Source: Pusillimonas sp. UBA3987
GTDB taxonomy: Bacteria; Pseudomonadota; Gammaproteobacteria; Burkholderiales; Burkholderiaceae_B
DNA: 64,000 nt
Assembly: GCA_002384935.1 (NCBI GenBank)
Contig: DGCD01000006.1
Span: forward strand, 62,001 to 126,000
Reading direction: 5' to 3'
A program made the translations under genes and the position numbers. Shown here piece after piece: positions 53,534 through 62,420 of the stretch; position 1 is the first letter of the stretch, and each line of letters opens with the position of its first letter. The notes below the pieces were generated by a model that was not told the DNA's origin, did not search any database, and saw only the letters and a program-made list of their open reading frames with translations.

Positions 53534-53562
53534 CAGCGAATCTCCTGACTCGCTGTTTTTTT
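53534..53562 (+). terminator. Intrinsic terminator or attenuator before metG
   Basis: CAGCGA (53534-53539) and TCGCTG (53550-53555) pair around a 10-base loop and are followed by seven T. It ends 28 bases before the metG start, so it either ends the small-gene transcript or, if metG starts near 53510 (TACAAT at 53498-53503), lies within the metG leader. Confidence 0.7.
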
Positions 53563-53590
53563 GTTACCAATATTAACGTTTCGCCAAACC

Positions 53591-55663
53591 ATGCCGCGCA
53601 CCCTTTTCGTTACCACCGCCCTTCCCTACGCCAACGGTTCGTTTCACATCGGCCACATCATGGAGTATATCCAGGCCGACATCTGGGTTCGTACCATGCG
53701 CATGGCCGGCCACACGGTTCATTTTGTCGGTGCCGACGACGCCCATGGCGCCCCCATTATGCTCAAGGCCGAGGCCGAAGGCATATCGCCGCAAGCGCTG
53801 GTGAATCGCTACGCCAGCGAACGTCCCCAGTACCTGAACGGCTTTCATATTGAGTTCGATCACTGGCACTCCACCGACACCCCCGAAAACGTCGAGCTTT
53901 CGCAGGGCATATACAAAGCCCTTAAGGCCGAGGGTTTAATTAGCACCCGCGCAGTGGAACAGTTCTACGACCCCGTGAAAGGCATGTTCCTGCCCGACCG
54001 CTATGTGAAAGGCGAATGCCCCAAGTGTGGTGCTGCCGATCAATACGGCGACTCCTGCGAGGTATGCGGCGCGGTGTACATGCCTACGGACCTTGTGAAG
54101 CCCTATTCCACCATTACCCGCGCCACGCCGGTAATGAAAAGTTCCGAGCACTATTTTTTCAACCTGTCTGACGAGCGCTGCGTAAAGTTCCTGCAGGAAT
54201 GGACAACCGGAACCAATGCACAGGGCCAGAAACACTTGCAAAGCGAGATTCTGGGCAAAACCCGCGAATGGCTGGGCAACGGCCAGGCCGACGCCCAGGC
54301 CAACCTGGCCGACTGGGACATTTCGCGCGACTCTCCCTACTTCGGCATTGAAATCCCCGATGCCCCAGGCAAGTATTTTTATGTCTGGCTTGATGCCCCC
54401 GTTGGCTACCTGGCCTCATTGAAAGCCTATTGCGCCGAACAAGGTATCGATTTCAACACCCTGCTCGACCCGAACGGCACAACCGAACAAGTGCACTTCA
54501 TTGGCAAGGACATTGTTTATTTCCATGCCCTGTTCTGGCCCGCCATGCTGAAGTTCGCAGGGCGCAAAACGCCCGATCTTCTGCACGTGCACGGCTTCAT
54601 TACCGTCAGCGGCGAAAAAATGTCGAAAAGCCGGGGTACAGGCATTTCGCCCTTGCGCTACCTGGAAATCGGCATGAATGCCGAATGGCTGCGTTATTAC
54701 ATTGCCGCCAAACTGAATGCACGCGTCGAAGACCTGGATTTCAATCCCGACGACTTCATCGTCCGGGTCAACAGTGACCTGGTCGGCAAATATGTGAATA
54801 TCGCCAGCCGGGCCGCCAATTTCATCAGCAAGCACTTTAACGGTGAGTTGGCCTATGCCGGTGATACCCAGGCACTGAAGGATGAAATCAACAGCGTCAC
54901 CCAGGCCGTTCATGGCGATCTGGAAGCACGCGAATACGGGCGTGCCATTCGCCAGGTGATGGCCTATGCCGATCGCATCAACCAGGCGTTCGACGCGGCC
55001 CAGCCCTGGGTCATGGCCAAAGGCATCGCCCAGGCATCGGCCGAACAAAAAGCGCAGCTGCAAGATATCTGCTCGCGCGCGCTGGCCGGCTTCAAAGCGC
55101 TTTCGGTCATGCTCAGCCCCGTCCTGCCCGTGCTTACCGCACGCGTCGCGCAAGAACTGTTCAACGATGCCCGCCAGTATGAATGGGCCGACGCCTCGGT
55201 TTTGCCGGAACGCATCAGCCCTTTCAAACACCTCATGCAGCGTGTCGATCCAAAAATGCTGGATGCCCTGTTCGAAGCACCCGTTCAGGAAGCGCCCAAG
55301 CCCGGCGGCGAGGCCATTGCCGACACCATCGACATCAAAGACTTCGGCAAAATCGATCTGCGCATCGGCAAAATTGTGTCATGCGACGCAGTGGAAGGGT
55401 CAGACAAACTGCTGCGGTTAATGGTTGACCTGGGTGAAGGTCGCGAACGCCAGATTTTCTCCGGCATCAAGTCAATGTATCAACCGCAAGACCTGGCAGG
55501 AAAGCTCACCGTGGTGGTCGCCAACCTGGCACCACGCAAAATGCGTTTTGGCGTGTCGGAGGGCATGGTGCTGGCGGCCAGCCATGCCAACGAAAAACAA
55601 GATCCCGGCATTTATATTCTGGAGCCCTTTCCCGGCGCGCAGCCCGGCATGCGTATCAGCTAA
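53591..55663 (+). CDS. metG: Methionyl-tRNA synthetase
   Basis: A 690-residue class I synthetase charging tRNA-Met. The HIGH motif lies in PYANGSFHIGH (residues 12-22), a zinc knuckle in CPKCGAADQYGDSCEVCG, and KMSKSRG near residue 345. The C-terminal EMAP-like tRNA-binding domain (KIDLRIGKIVSCDAVEGSDK ... FGVSEGMVLAAS) aids dimerisation. ATG 53591 gives the family N-terminus MPRTLFVTTALPY. The next gene starts directly after its stop codon. Confidence 0.97.
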   Translation: MPRTLFVTTALPYANGSFHIGHIMEYIQADIWVRTMRMAGHTVHFVGADDAHGAPIMLKAEAEGISPQALVNRYASERPQYLNGFHIEFDHWHSTDTPENVELSQGIYKALKAEGLISTRAVEQFYDPVKGMFLPDRYVKGECPKCGAADQYGDSCEVCGAVYMPTDLVKPYSTITRATPVMKSSEHYFFNLSDERCVKFLQEWTTGTNAQGQKHLQSEILGKTREWLGNGQADAQANLADWDISRDSPYFGIEIPDAPGKYFYVWLDAPVGYLASLKAYCAEQGIDFNTLLDPNGTTEQVHFIGKDIVYFHALFWPAMLKFAGRKTPDLLHVHGFITVSGEKMSKSRGTGISPLRYLEIGMNAEWLRYYIAAKLNARVEDLDFNPDDFIVRVNSDLVGKYVNIASRAANFISKHFNGELAYAGDTQALKDEINSVTQAVHGDLEAREYGRAIRQVMAYADRINQAFDAAQPWVMAKGIAQASAEQKAQLQDICSRALAGFKALSVMLSPVLPVLTARVAQELFNDARQYEWADASVLPERISPFKHLMQRVDPKMLDALFEAPVQEAPKPGGEAIADTIDIKDFGKIDLRIGKIVSCDAVEGSDKLLRLMVDLGEGRERQIFSGIKSMYQPQDLAGKLTVVVANLAPRKMRFGVSEGMVLAASHANEKQDPGIYILEPFPGAQPGMRIS

Positions 55664-56629
55664 ATGGATAAATCAAGACAGGCGCGCTACAAGCGCACGA
55701 TCGGCACCGCGCGATTCACCGAAGGGCGATTCAGCACCTGGGTCAGCGTTGCCGTCAACCTGCTCTTGAGTATTGCCCAGGTCATTATCGGCGTGCTGGC
55801 GCAATCACAGGCCTTATTGGCAGACGCGGTTCATTCACTGTCCGACCTGTTGTCCGACTTTGTAGTGCTATTTGCCAACAAGCATAGCCAAAAGGCCCCC
55901 GATGCCGATCATCACTACGGCCATCTGCGCTTTGAAACCGCTGCCTCACTGGCACTGGGGGTGTTGATGTTAGCTGTTGCCGCAGGCATGCTTTGGGTTG
56001 GGATCAACAAACTGCAAGACCCCGGCGCCATCGGGCCGGTACATTACTCTGCCGTTATTGCCGCAGCCATCACACTCGTGGCCAAAGAGGGCCTGTTCCG
56101 CTACCTGCTTCGCGTGGGCCAACGGGCAAAGTCGAGCATGCTGATTGCCAATGCCTGGCACGCGCGTTCCGACGCCGCGTCGTCCCTGGTCGTCTTGCTG
56201 GGCGTGGGCGCCAGCGTTGCCGGCTTTCCCCTTGCCGACCCCATCGCGGCACTGATCGTGGCCTTGATGATCGGGCGCATGGGCTGGAAATTCTTCTACA
56301 GCTCCTTTAACGACCTGCTCGACCGGGCCGTCGATAAAGACACCGAAGTCCGCATTCGCGATCTGCTGCTGTCGACACCCGGCGTGGAAGGCCTGCACGA
56401 TTTGAAAACCCGCAAAATGGGTGACATGATCTGGGTTGAAGTGGACATCGAAATGGACAGCCGCCTGACCATCGCCCAAGGGCACGACATTGCCGTACGC
56501 GCACGTGAGCGGGTCATGGAAAATGAAGATGTCCTGGAAGTCATGACCCATTTCGATCCGGTCGATGTGAACGACCCGGCGCGCCTGCCAAAACGCCGGC
56601 ATATGCGCCCTGACGCACCCGATCATTAA
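55664..56629 (+). CDS. Cation diffusion facilitator transporter
   Basis: A 321-residue CDF-family divalent-metal exporter of the FieF/MMT1 type. It begins at the base after the metG stop codon. Six membrane segments are expected; the metal-binding residues lie in HSLSDLLSDFVVLFAN and WHARSDAASSLVVLLG, preceded by SKLQD-like interhelical sequence. A C-terminal cytoplasmic domain has GVEGLHDLKTRKMGDMIWVE and carries several histidines. Zinc, iron or manganese are all possible cargoes. Confidence 0.88.
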   Translation: MDKSRQARYKRTIGTARFTEGRFSTWVSVAVNLLLSIAQVIIGVLAQSQALLADAVHSLSDLLSDFVVLFANKHSQKAPDADHHYGHLRFETAASLALGVLMLAVAAGMLWVGINKLQDPGAIGPVHYSAVIAAAITLVAKEGLFRYLLRVGQRAKSSMLIANAWHARSDAASSLVVLLGVGASVAGFPLADPIAALIVALMIGRMGWKFFYSSFNDLLDRAVDKDTEVRIRDLLLSTPGVEGLHDLKTRKMGDMIWVEVDIEMDSRLTIAQGHDIAVRARERVMENEDVLEVMTHFDPVDVNDPARLPKRRHMRPDAPDH

Positions 56630-56663
56630 CTGCTTATCCCTACACCAACTCAAGGAGTCCGCC

Positions 56664-58133
56664 ATGTCTGTTGATTTTGATTTCCAACTGAACGAGCCAA
56701 CACTGGTGCGACAACAATGCTACATAGACGGTCAGTGGTGTGATGCCGACAGCGGCAAAACACTGGAAGTAACCAATCCGGCCAATGGCCAGGTTATTGC
56801 ACAAGTGCCCTTGGCCGGCCCCCACGAAACCCTTCGCGCCATTGAAGCGGCCGAACGGGCCCTGCCTGCCTGGCGCGCCAAAACCGCCGCCGAGCGCGCC
56901 GCCATTTTGCGCCGCTGGTTCGAACTATTGCTGAAACACAAAAACGACCTGGGCCGGCTGATGACGCTGGAACAAGGCAAGCCTTTAAAAGAAGCAACCG
57001 GTGAAATCGTCTACGGCGCCTCGTTCATCGAGTGGTTTGCCGAAGAAGGCAAGCGTGCCTATGGCGAGGTCATCCCCACCCCCGTGGCAGACAAGCGCTT
57101 CGTGGTCATCAAGCAACCCGTGGGCGTGTGCGCCGCCATTACGCCATGGAACTTTCCCTGCGCCATGATCACCCGTAAAGCGGCACCGGCGCTGGCTGCG
57201 GGCTGCACCATGGTTCTAAAACCGGCCGAACTGACACCCCTGTCGGCACTGGCCATGGCCGAACTGGCAGAACAGGCGGGCATTCCGGCCGGCGTATTCA
57301 ATATTGTTACCGGCGATGCAAAAGCCATTGGCGAAACACTTTGCAGCAGCCCCACCGTACGCAAACTTTCATTCACCGGCTCCACGCCCGTTGGCAAGCT
57401 GCTCATGGAGCAATGCGCCCCCACATTGAAAAAACTCTCGCTTGAATTGGGTGGGAACGCACCGTTCATCGTCTTCGACGACGCCGATATCGACGCTGCC
57501 GTTGCCGGTGCCATTGCCTCGAAATACCGCAATACGGGCCAAACCTGCGTTTGCACCAACCGTTTTATTGTCCAGGCCGGCGTCTACGATGAGTTTGCCG
57601 AAAAACTGGCTGCCGAAACAGCCAAGCTGCGCGTTGGCAACGGACTGGAAGAAGACGTGGTGCAAGGGCCGCTCATTAACCCGGCCGCCGTGGAGAAAGT
57701 GGAACGCCTGATCAACGACGCAACAAACAAAGGCGCCAAAATCACAACAGGCGGCGAACGGCTGGAAAAAGACGGGTTGTGGTTCAAACCCACGGTGCTG
57801 ACCCACATGACGCCCGACATGGACATCGCACAGCAGGAAATTTTCGGCCCGGTATCGGCGCTATTCAAGTTTGAAACCGAAGACCAGGCCATTGCGCTGG
57901 CCAACAACACGGAATATGGCCTGGCAGCCTATTTCTATGCACGCGATATTGGCCGTGTATGGCGCGTGGGCGAGGCCTTGGAGTACGGCATGGTCGGCAT
58001 CAACACCGGTTCCATCTCCACGGAAGTGGCGCCTTTTGGCGGCATCAAGAATTCCGGCATGGGGCGTGAAGGCTCTCATCATGGCCTGGATGAATACCTG
58101 GAAATCAAATATATGGCCATGGGCGGCCTGTAA
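56664..58133 (+). CDS. gabD: NAD(P)-dependent succinate-semialdehyde dehydrogenase
   Basis: A 489-residue aldehyde dehydrogenase oxidising succinate semialdehyde to succinate in the GABA shunt. Typical segments are PVGVCAAITPWNFPCAMITR, the catalytic glutamate in LELGGNAPFIVFDDAD, and the catalytic cysteine (about residue 295) in KYRNTGQTCVCTNRF. The C-terminus has GGIKNSGMGREGSHHGLDEY. AAGGAG lies 9-14 bases upstream of the ATG. No gabT or gabP is adjacent. Confidence 0.93.
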   Translation: MSVDFDFQLNEPTLVRQQCYIDGQWCDADSGKTLEVTNPANGQVIAQVPLAGPHETLRAIEAAERALPAWRAKTAAERAAILRRWFELLLKHKNDLGRLMTLEQGKPLKEATGEIVYGASFIEWFAEEGKRAYGEVIPTPVADKRFVVIKQPVGVCAAITPWNFPCAMITRKAAPALAAGCTMVLKPAELTPLSALAMAELAEQAGIPAGVFNIVTGDAKAIGETLCSSPTVRKLSFTGSTPVGKLLMEQCAPTLKKLSLELGGNAPFIVFDDADIDAAVAGAIASKYRNTGQTCVCTNRFIVQAGVYDEFAEKLAAETAKLRVGNGLEEDVVQGPLINPAAVEKVERLINDATNKGAKITTGGERLEKDGLWFKPTVLTHMTPDMDIAQQEIFGPVSALFKFETEDQAIALANNTEYGLAAYFYARDIGRVWRVGEALEYGMVGINTGSISTEVAPFGGIKNSGMGREGSHHGLDEYLEIKYMAMGGL

Positions 58134-58150
58134 GCCGCAGTGATCACCCG

Positions 58151-58184
58151 CCGGCACCTGGTTTCGCCGTAATCCGGGTGCCGG
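58151..58184 (+). terminator. Hairpin downstream of gabD
   Basis: CCGGCACC (58151-58158) and GGTGCCGG (58177-58184) pair perfectly around 18 bases. There is no T-run after it, so the call as terminator is tentative. Confidence 0.45.
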
Positions 58185-58214
58185 TTGCCTGTCTGCCGCC
58201 TTATACAATATAAT

Positions 58215-58229
58215 TGAGAATCAATATCA
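58215..58229. promoter_or_regulatory. Fur box upstream of the FecI-type sigma gene
   Basis: TGAGAATCAATATCA matches the 7-1-7 Fur consensus TGATAATNATTATCA in 12 of 14 defined positions. It ends 25 bases before the sigma-factor ATG, so iron-loaded Fur should repress this unit. Confidence 0.75.
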
Positions 58230-58254
58230 TTTATATTCAAAGGTTGATACAGCC

Positions 58255-58806
58255 ATGACCGGCACGGGGTACGCGTCATACGCTATCGAGGATCTGTACA
58301 GCAGCCACCACAGGTGGCTGAAGTCGTGGTTGTCGCAGCGTTTGGGCAGTACTCACGATGCAGCCGACATGGCGCACGACGTTTTCCTGCGGTTGATCCT
58401 CAAACCTGCACCTCGTGGCTTCAATAGCGCTGGCGAGGCACGCGGTTATCTGCGCGCCGTTGCCCAGGGCATGTGCATCAACCTTTGGCATCGTCGCGAA
58501 ATTGAACGCGCCTGGCTCGACACCCTGGCCGCACGGCCGCAAGAATGCGCGCCCTCGGCGGAACACCAGGCTATGGTGCTGGAAGCGCTGCATGAAATTG
58601 GTGTCATGCTGCTTGAACTGCCGAACAAGGCTGCTCATGCCTTCTTGCTGACCGAAGCCTGCCAGATGAGCCAGAAAGAAGTCGCCCGGGAATTGGGGGT
58701 ATCCACGCGCATGGTGCGCAAGTACCTTGCCCAGGCCATGCTTAAGTGCATGCAACTGCAGGCCCGCAAAACCGCAGTTGATCTGTTCAACCCCAACCAG
58801 GCCTGA
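58255..58806 (+). CDS. FecI-type ECF sigma factor
   Basis: A 183-residue iron-starvation sigma factor. Region 2 includes YSSHHRWLKSWLSQRLGSTH and DAADMAHDVFLRLI; region 4 contains MSQKEVARELGVSTRMVRKYL, a helix-turn-helix. It should direct transcription of the TonB-dependent receptor downstream when the receptor senses its siderophore. A Fur box precedes it. Its stop codon is one base before the anti-sigma start, so they form one operon. Confidence 0.92.
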   Translation: MTGTGYASYAIEDLYSSHHRWLKSWLSQRLGSTHDAADMAHDVFLRLILKPAPRGFNSAGEARGYLRAVAQGMCINLWHRREIERAWLDTLAARPQECAPSAEHQAMVLEALHEIGVMLLELPNKAAHAFLLTEACQMSQKEVARELGVSTRMVRKYLAQAMLKCMQLQARKTAVDLFNPNQA

Positions 58807-58807
58807 C

Positions 58808-59812
58808 ATGCATAGCGCCGCGCCACCTTCAGCCACTTTCCCGGCCCAGCCATCGCACCGCGCCATGGAGCAGGCCGCACAATGGTATGCCCTGCTGAGC
58901 GCAGAAGAGGCCAGCGACAGCGACCGAACACGCTGGCAGGCCTGGCTGAACCGGGACCCTGACCACCGTTTGGCATGGCGTTATGTTGAGTCCGTTAGCA
59001 GTCGTTTCAATCTCATCAAAACCACCACCGATCCTCGCGGCACCGCCGACGGCCTGTGGCAAGCCAACACGCGCCTGAGGCAGCGCCGCCGTGTGCTGGC
59101 CAGCCTTGCCAGCCTGGCTGGCGCCGGGTTGCTGGGCTGGGCCGGCTGGCGCCATACCCCATTACCGGTTCTGGCCCAGGCCTGGCAGGCCGACTACCGC
59201 ACTGCCACCGGGGAAACGCGCAAGGTGGTGCTGTCGGACGGCAGCCGTGTCTGGCTGAACACCGCGACCGCGTTCAACCAGGATTACGACCGTCGCCAGC
59301 GACGCCTGCAACTGATCACAGGCGAGATCCTGATTGACACAGCCAACGACCCCGCGCGACCGTTTTTTGTTGAAACCCACCAGGGACGTTTGCGGGCGCT
59401 GGGTACCAGATTCACCGTGCGCCAAGACAACGACCAGACTTTCCTGGCGGTATACGACGGCGCAGTGGAAGTTCGCAGCCGCAGCGGCGCCGTTACCGTT
59501 CTGCAAGCCGGGCAGCAAACCCGTTTCACCCCCAATGCTGTAGACAACATCCAGCAGGCCGATGTTGCCCGCGAGGCCTGGAGCCGCGGTGTGCTGGTGG
59601 CACAGGATATTCCCCTTGGCGAGGTTGTGGCGGAACTGCGGCGCTATCGTAATGGACACCTGGGCATCGCCCCGGAAGTGGCGAACCTGCGCGTATTGGG
59701 CAACTTTCCCCTTAACGATACCGACGACACGCTGAACATGCTGGCCGAGGCGCTTCCGGTGCGCATTACACGCACGTTGTCATGGTGGGTCAGTATCGAA
59801 GCGAAAGATTAA
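58808..59812 (+). CDS. FecR-type anti-sigma factor
   Basis: A 334-residue inner-membrane sigma regulator. The N-terminal cytoplasmic DUF4880 part has AMEQAAQWYALLSAEEASDS and DPDHRLAWRYVES; one membrane helix follows (LASLASLAGAGLLGWAGW, about residues 105-125); the periplasmic FecR domain has LSDGSRVWLNTATAFNQDY and LQLITGEILIDTAN, and the C-terminal DUF4974-like secretin/TonB short N-terminal fold ends with FPLNDTDDTLNMLAEALPVR. It relays the receptor signal to the sigma factor. Confidence 0.92.
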   Translation: MHSAAPPSATFPAQPSHRAMEQAAQWYALLSAEEASDSDRTRWQAWLNRDPDHRLAWRYVESVSSRFNLIKTTTDPRGTADGLWQANTRLRQRRRVLASLASLAGAGLLGWAGWRHTPLPVLAQAWQADYRTATGETRKVVLSDGSRVWLNTATAFNQDYDRRQRRLQLITGEILIDTANDPARPFFVETHQGRLRALGTRFTVRQDNDQTFLAVYDGAVEVRSRSGAVTVLQAGQQTRFTPNAVDNIQQADVAREAWSRGVLVAQDIPLGEVVAELRRYRNGHLGIAPEVANLRVLGNFPLNDTDDTLNMLAEALPVRITRTLSWWVSIEAKD

Positions 59813-59977
59813 AACTTATGTTTAAAACCGGTTCCGCTTTTTGCCATCTCGATTGATTAAGAGGTTAGAAGCGCAAACAACATCCTCAGCCTGGAAAGCA
59901 CGCTCTCAACCGCCTGCCAGGATCAACGATCGCGTTGTTTGCTACAGCCCATAATCCATCTTGAGGGAAGACATGCC

Positions 59978-62398
59978 ATGCCGAGTCACCGAATAACCCC
60001 CGCCCTTGTGGCGATACCATTTATTTGCGCAACAAGCATGATGGCGACGGCAACAATGGCCCAGGCACAGGAAAGCAACACACCGCCTGCCCAGGCCCGA
60101 CAAAGCGACATTCGCCAGTACAACATTCCCGCCGGCCCCCTTTCCAGCGCGCTGACCGGTTTTGCAACCGAAGCCGGTATCTTTCTGGTTGGCGCTTCGG
60201 AGCTGGCCCAGGGAAAAACCAGCCCCGGCGTACAAGGCCGGCTTGGCGTGCAAGCGGCATTAGACAGGTTATTGGTCGACACCGGCCTGCAAGCCAGACC
60301 CAATGCGCAGGGCCAATATGTTCTGGAAAAAGCGGTTGGCGTAACAACATTACCTGCAGTGCAGGTGTCGGCAACGCGCCTGGGCGCGACCACGGAAGGC
60401 ACCGAGTCGTACACCACCGGCATTACGAATACTGCCACCAAGCTGAATCTTTCGCCGCGGGAAACACCACAAACCATTTCTGTCATTACCCGGCAACAGA
60501 TGGACGACTTTGCCATGACCTCGGTAGACGACGCGCTGAAAGCCACCAGCGGCGTCTTCGTGCTTGATCGCGGCAACAACGGCAGCGCCTATTACAGCCG
60601 GGGCTTTGCCTTGCAATCCCAGTACGACGGCATACCTAATCCGATCGGTATCAGCCAAAACAACATCAACCCGCAAATCGACAATGCCTTTCTTGATCGC
60701 GTTGAAGTAATGCAAGGGCCTTCAGGGTTGATGAGCGGCGCGGGCGATCCCGGCGGCACCATTAACCTGGTGCGCAAGCGTCCCACGCGTGAATTTCAGG
60801 CCCATATAGAGGCACAGGGCGGCTCATGGAACCAGCGCCGTGTTGTTGGCGATATTTCCGGGCCACTGGTTGACTCAGGCCGCATTCGCGGGCGGATGGT
60901 GGCCCTGGTCGACAAGCGTGACTCGTTTGTAGATTACGCCTTCAGAGACCGCCAGGCCTTCTATGGCGTTCTCGAAGCCGATATTACGTCGAGCACCATG
61001 CTGTATGCCAGCCTGCAGTATCAAAAAGACAAAGGCAGAAACCATTTCGGCGTGCCTTTCGCGGCCGACGGCAGCGATGCGGGGCTGGACCGATCAGACT
61101 TCTTTGGCAATGCCAACCAATTAACCACCCGGGACTACACGCTCTATACGGTGGGGCTGGAACAACAACTACCCGCCGATTGGACCATGAAACTGCAATA
61201 CTCCGGCAGCAAAACCAACATCTCCATCAGGAACTACAGCTACCTCAGCGGCAACTTGAACCCCACTACAGGCAACGGCATGTCGCTTAACCAGATGGCG
61301 CACTTCAGCAGCAACGTGCCCTATGACTCCTTTGACGCCTACGCTTCCGGGCCAATAACGCTGCTGGGGCGCGAACACGAACTGGTTTTCGGCGCCAATG
61401 GTTCCACCATGACGCGCGACTTTGCTGGAACCGGCTATATGCCCGCCCTGCCGATCAATGTCTTTTCGTTCGATCCCACCACACTCCCCACCCCGGTCAC
61501 CGGCGCCAACCCGTATTCTGGCGGTTATAAAATTACCCAGCGCGGCGTATATGGTGTGGGCCGCTTTAACCTGACCGATTCGCTGAAGCTGATTACCGGC
61601 GTTCGAATCAGCTCATATGAAGATAAAGACGTCATCACAGGTGCGACCACCGCCAAAGAAAGCAACGTGGTCTCGCCTTATGCCGGGCTGATCTACGACA
61701 TTAACAAAACCCATTCCGCGTATATCAGTTACTCGGATATTTTCAATCCGCAAAGCGAACAGAACGCAGACGGCGACACCCTGAAACCCATTGTGGGCAG
61801 CAACTATGAAGTGGGTCTTAAAAGCGAGTTCTTCGGCGGCGAGCTGAATACTGCTGTTGCTTTATTCCGGTTGGAACAAACCAACCTTGCCCAGTTGGAT
61901 GAGTCCGTACCCAACGACCCGGCCAATATTTGCGGTGGCCAGTGCTATACCGCTTCCGACAAAGTAACCAGCCAGGGCGTTGAATTGAGTATCAATGGCG
62001 AAATCGTTCCAGGCTGGAATTTAACCGCAGGCTACACCTATGTCGACAGCCAATACGCCAGTGGCGCTGACAACGGCGAGCCTTATGCCACCGAACTGCC
62101 AAAGCACACGGTACAACTGTATACCACCTACAAGCTGCCGAAGACCAATTGGACTATTGGCGGCGACGTGCGCTACTACAGCAAAATATACAGGGAAGGG
62201 CCGGGCTGGACACTTAATCGCGACGCCCTGGTGCTGGTTGGGCTAACAGCCAAATACCAGATCAACCCCAACGCCGACCTGACGCTTGTAGTAAACAACG
62301 TCTTTGACAAAACCTACCGTGCGGCGCTTGATACCCGCAATTATTCCACTTTCGGTCAACCGCGCAATTTTGTAGCCAATCTGCAATACCGGTTCTAA
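59978..62398 (+). CDS. TonB-dependent siderophore receptor with STN signalling domain
   Basis: An 806-residue outer-membrane receptor of the FhuE/FoxA/FpvA branch. It has a signal peptide (MPSHRITPALVAIPFICATS and on to AQA), an STN domain at about residues 45-120 (YNIPAGPLSSALTGFATEAG, LDRLLVDTGLQA), a plug with ETPQTISVITRQQMDDFAM and GLMSGAGDPGGTINLVRKRP, and a barrel ending in NFVANLQYRF. The STN domain contacts FecR in the periplasm, so the receptor both imports the ferric siderophore and signals. The siderophore is unidentified. The 165-base gap before it shows no clear terminator. Confidence 0.93.
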   Translation: MPSHRITPALVAIPFICATSMMATATMAQAQESNTPPAQARQSDIRQYNIPAGPLSSALTGFATEAGIFLVGASELAQGKTSPGVQGRLGVQAALDRLLVDTGLQARPNAQGQYVLEKAVGVTTLPAVQVSATRLGATTEGTESYTTGITNTATKLNLSPRETPQTISVITRQQMDDFAMTSVDDALKATSGVFVLDRGNNGSAYYSRGFALQSQYDGIPNPIGISQNNINPQIDNAFLDRVEVMQGPSGLMSGAGDPGGTINLVRKRPTREFQAHIEAQGGSWNQRRVVGDISGPLVDSGRIRGRMVALVDKRDSFVDYAFRDRQAFYGVLEADITSSTMLYASLQYQKDKGRNHFGVPFAADGSDAGLDRSDFFGNANQLTTRDYTLYTVGLEQQLPADWTMKLQYSGSKTNISIRNYSYLSGNLNPTTGNGMSLNQMAHFSSNVPYDSFDAYASGPITLLGREHELVFGANGSTMTRDFAGTGYMPALPINVFSFDPTTLPTPVTGANPYSGGYKITQRGVYGVGRFNLTDSLKLITGVRISSYEDKDVITGATTAKESNVVSPYAGLIYDINKTHSAYISYSDIFNPQSEQNADGDTLKPIVGSNYEVGLKSEFFGGELNTAVALFRLEQTNLAQLDESVPNDPANICGGQCYTASDKVTSQGVELSINGEIVPGWNLTAGYTYVDSQYASGADNGEPYATELPKHTVQLYTTYKLPKTNWTIGGDVRYYSKIYREGPGWTLNRDALVLVGLTAKYQINPNADLTLVVNNVFDKTYRAALDTRNYSTFGQPRNFVANLQYRF

Positions 62399-62420
62399 AC
62401 AATAGAAGGCATTAAAAAAG

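Noticed and set aside
59820..59977. FecI-dependent promoter before the receptor
   Set aside because: A GGAAAG at 59896 is suggestive, but I found no matching downstream element at the expected spacing, so it was not annotated.
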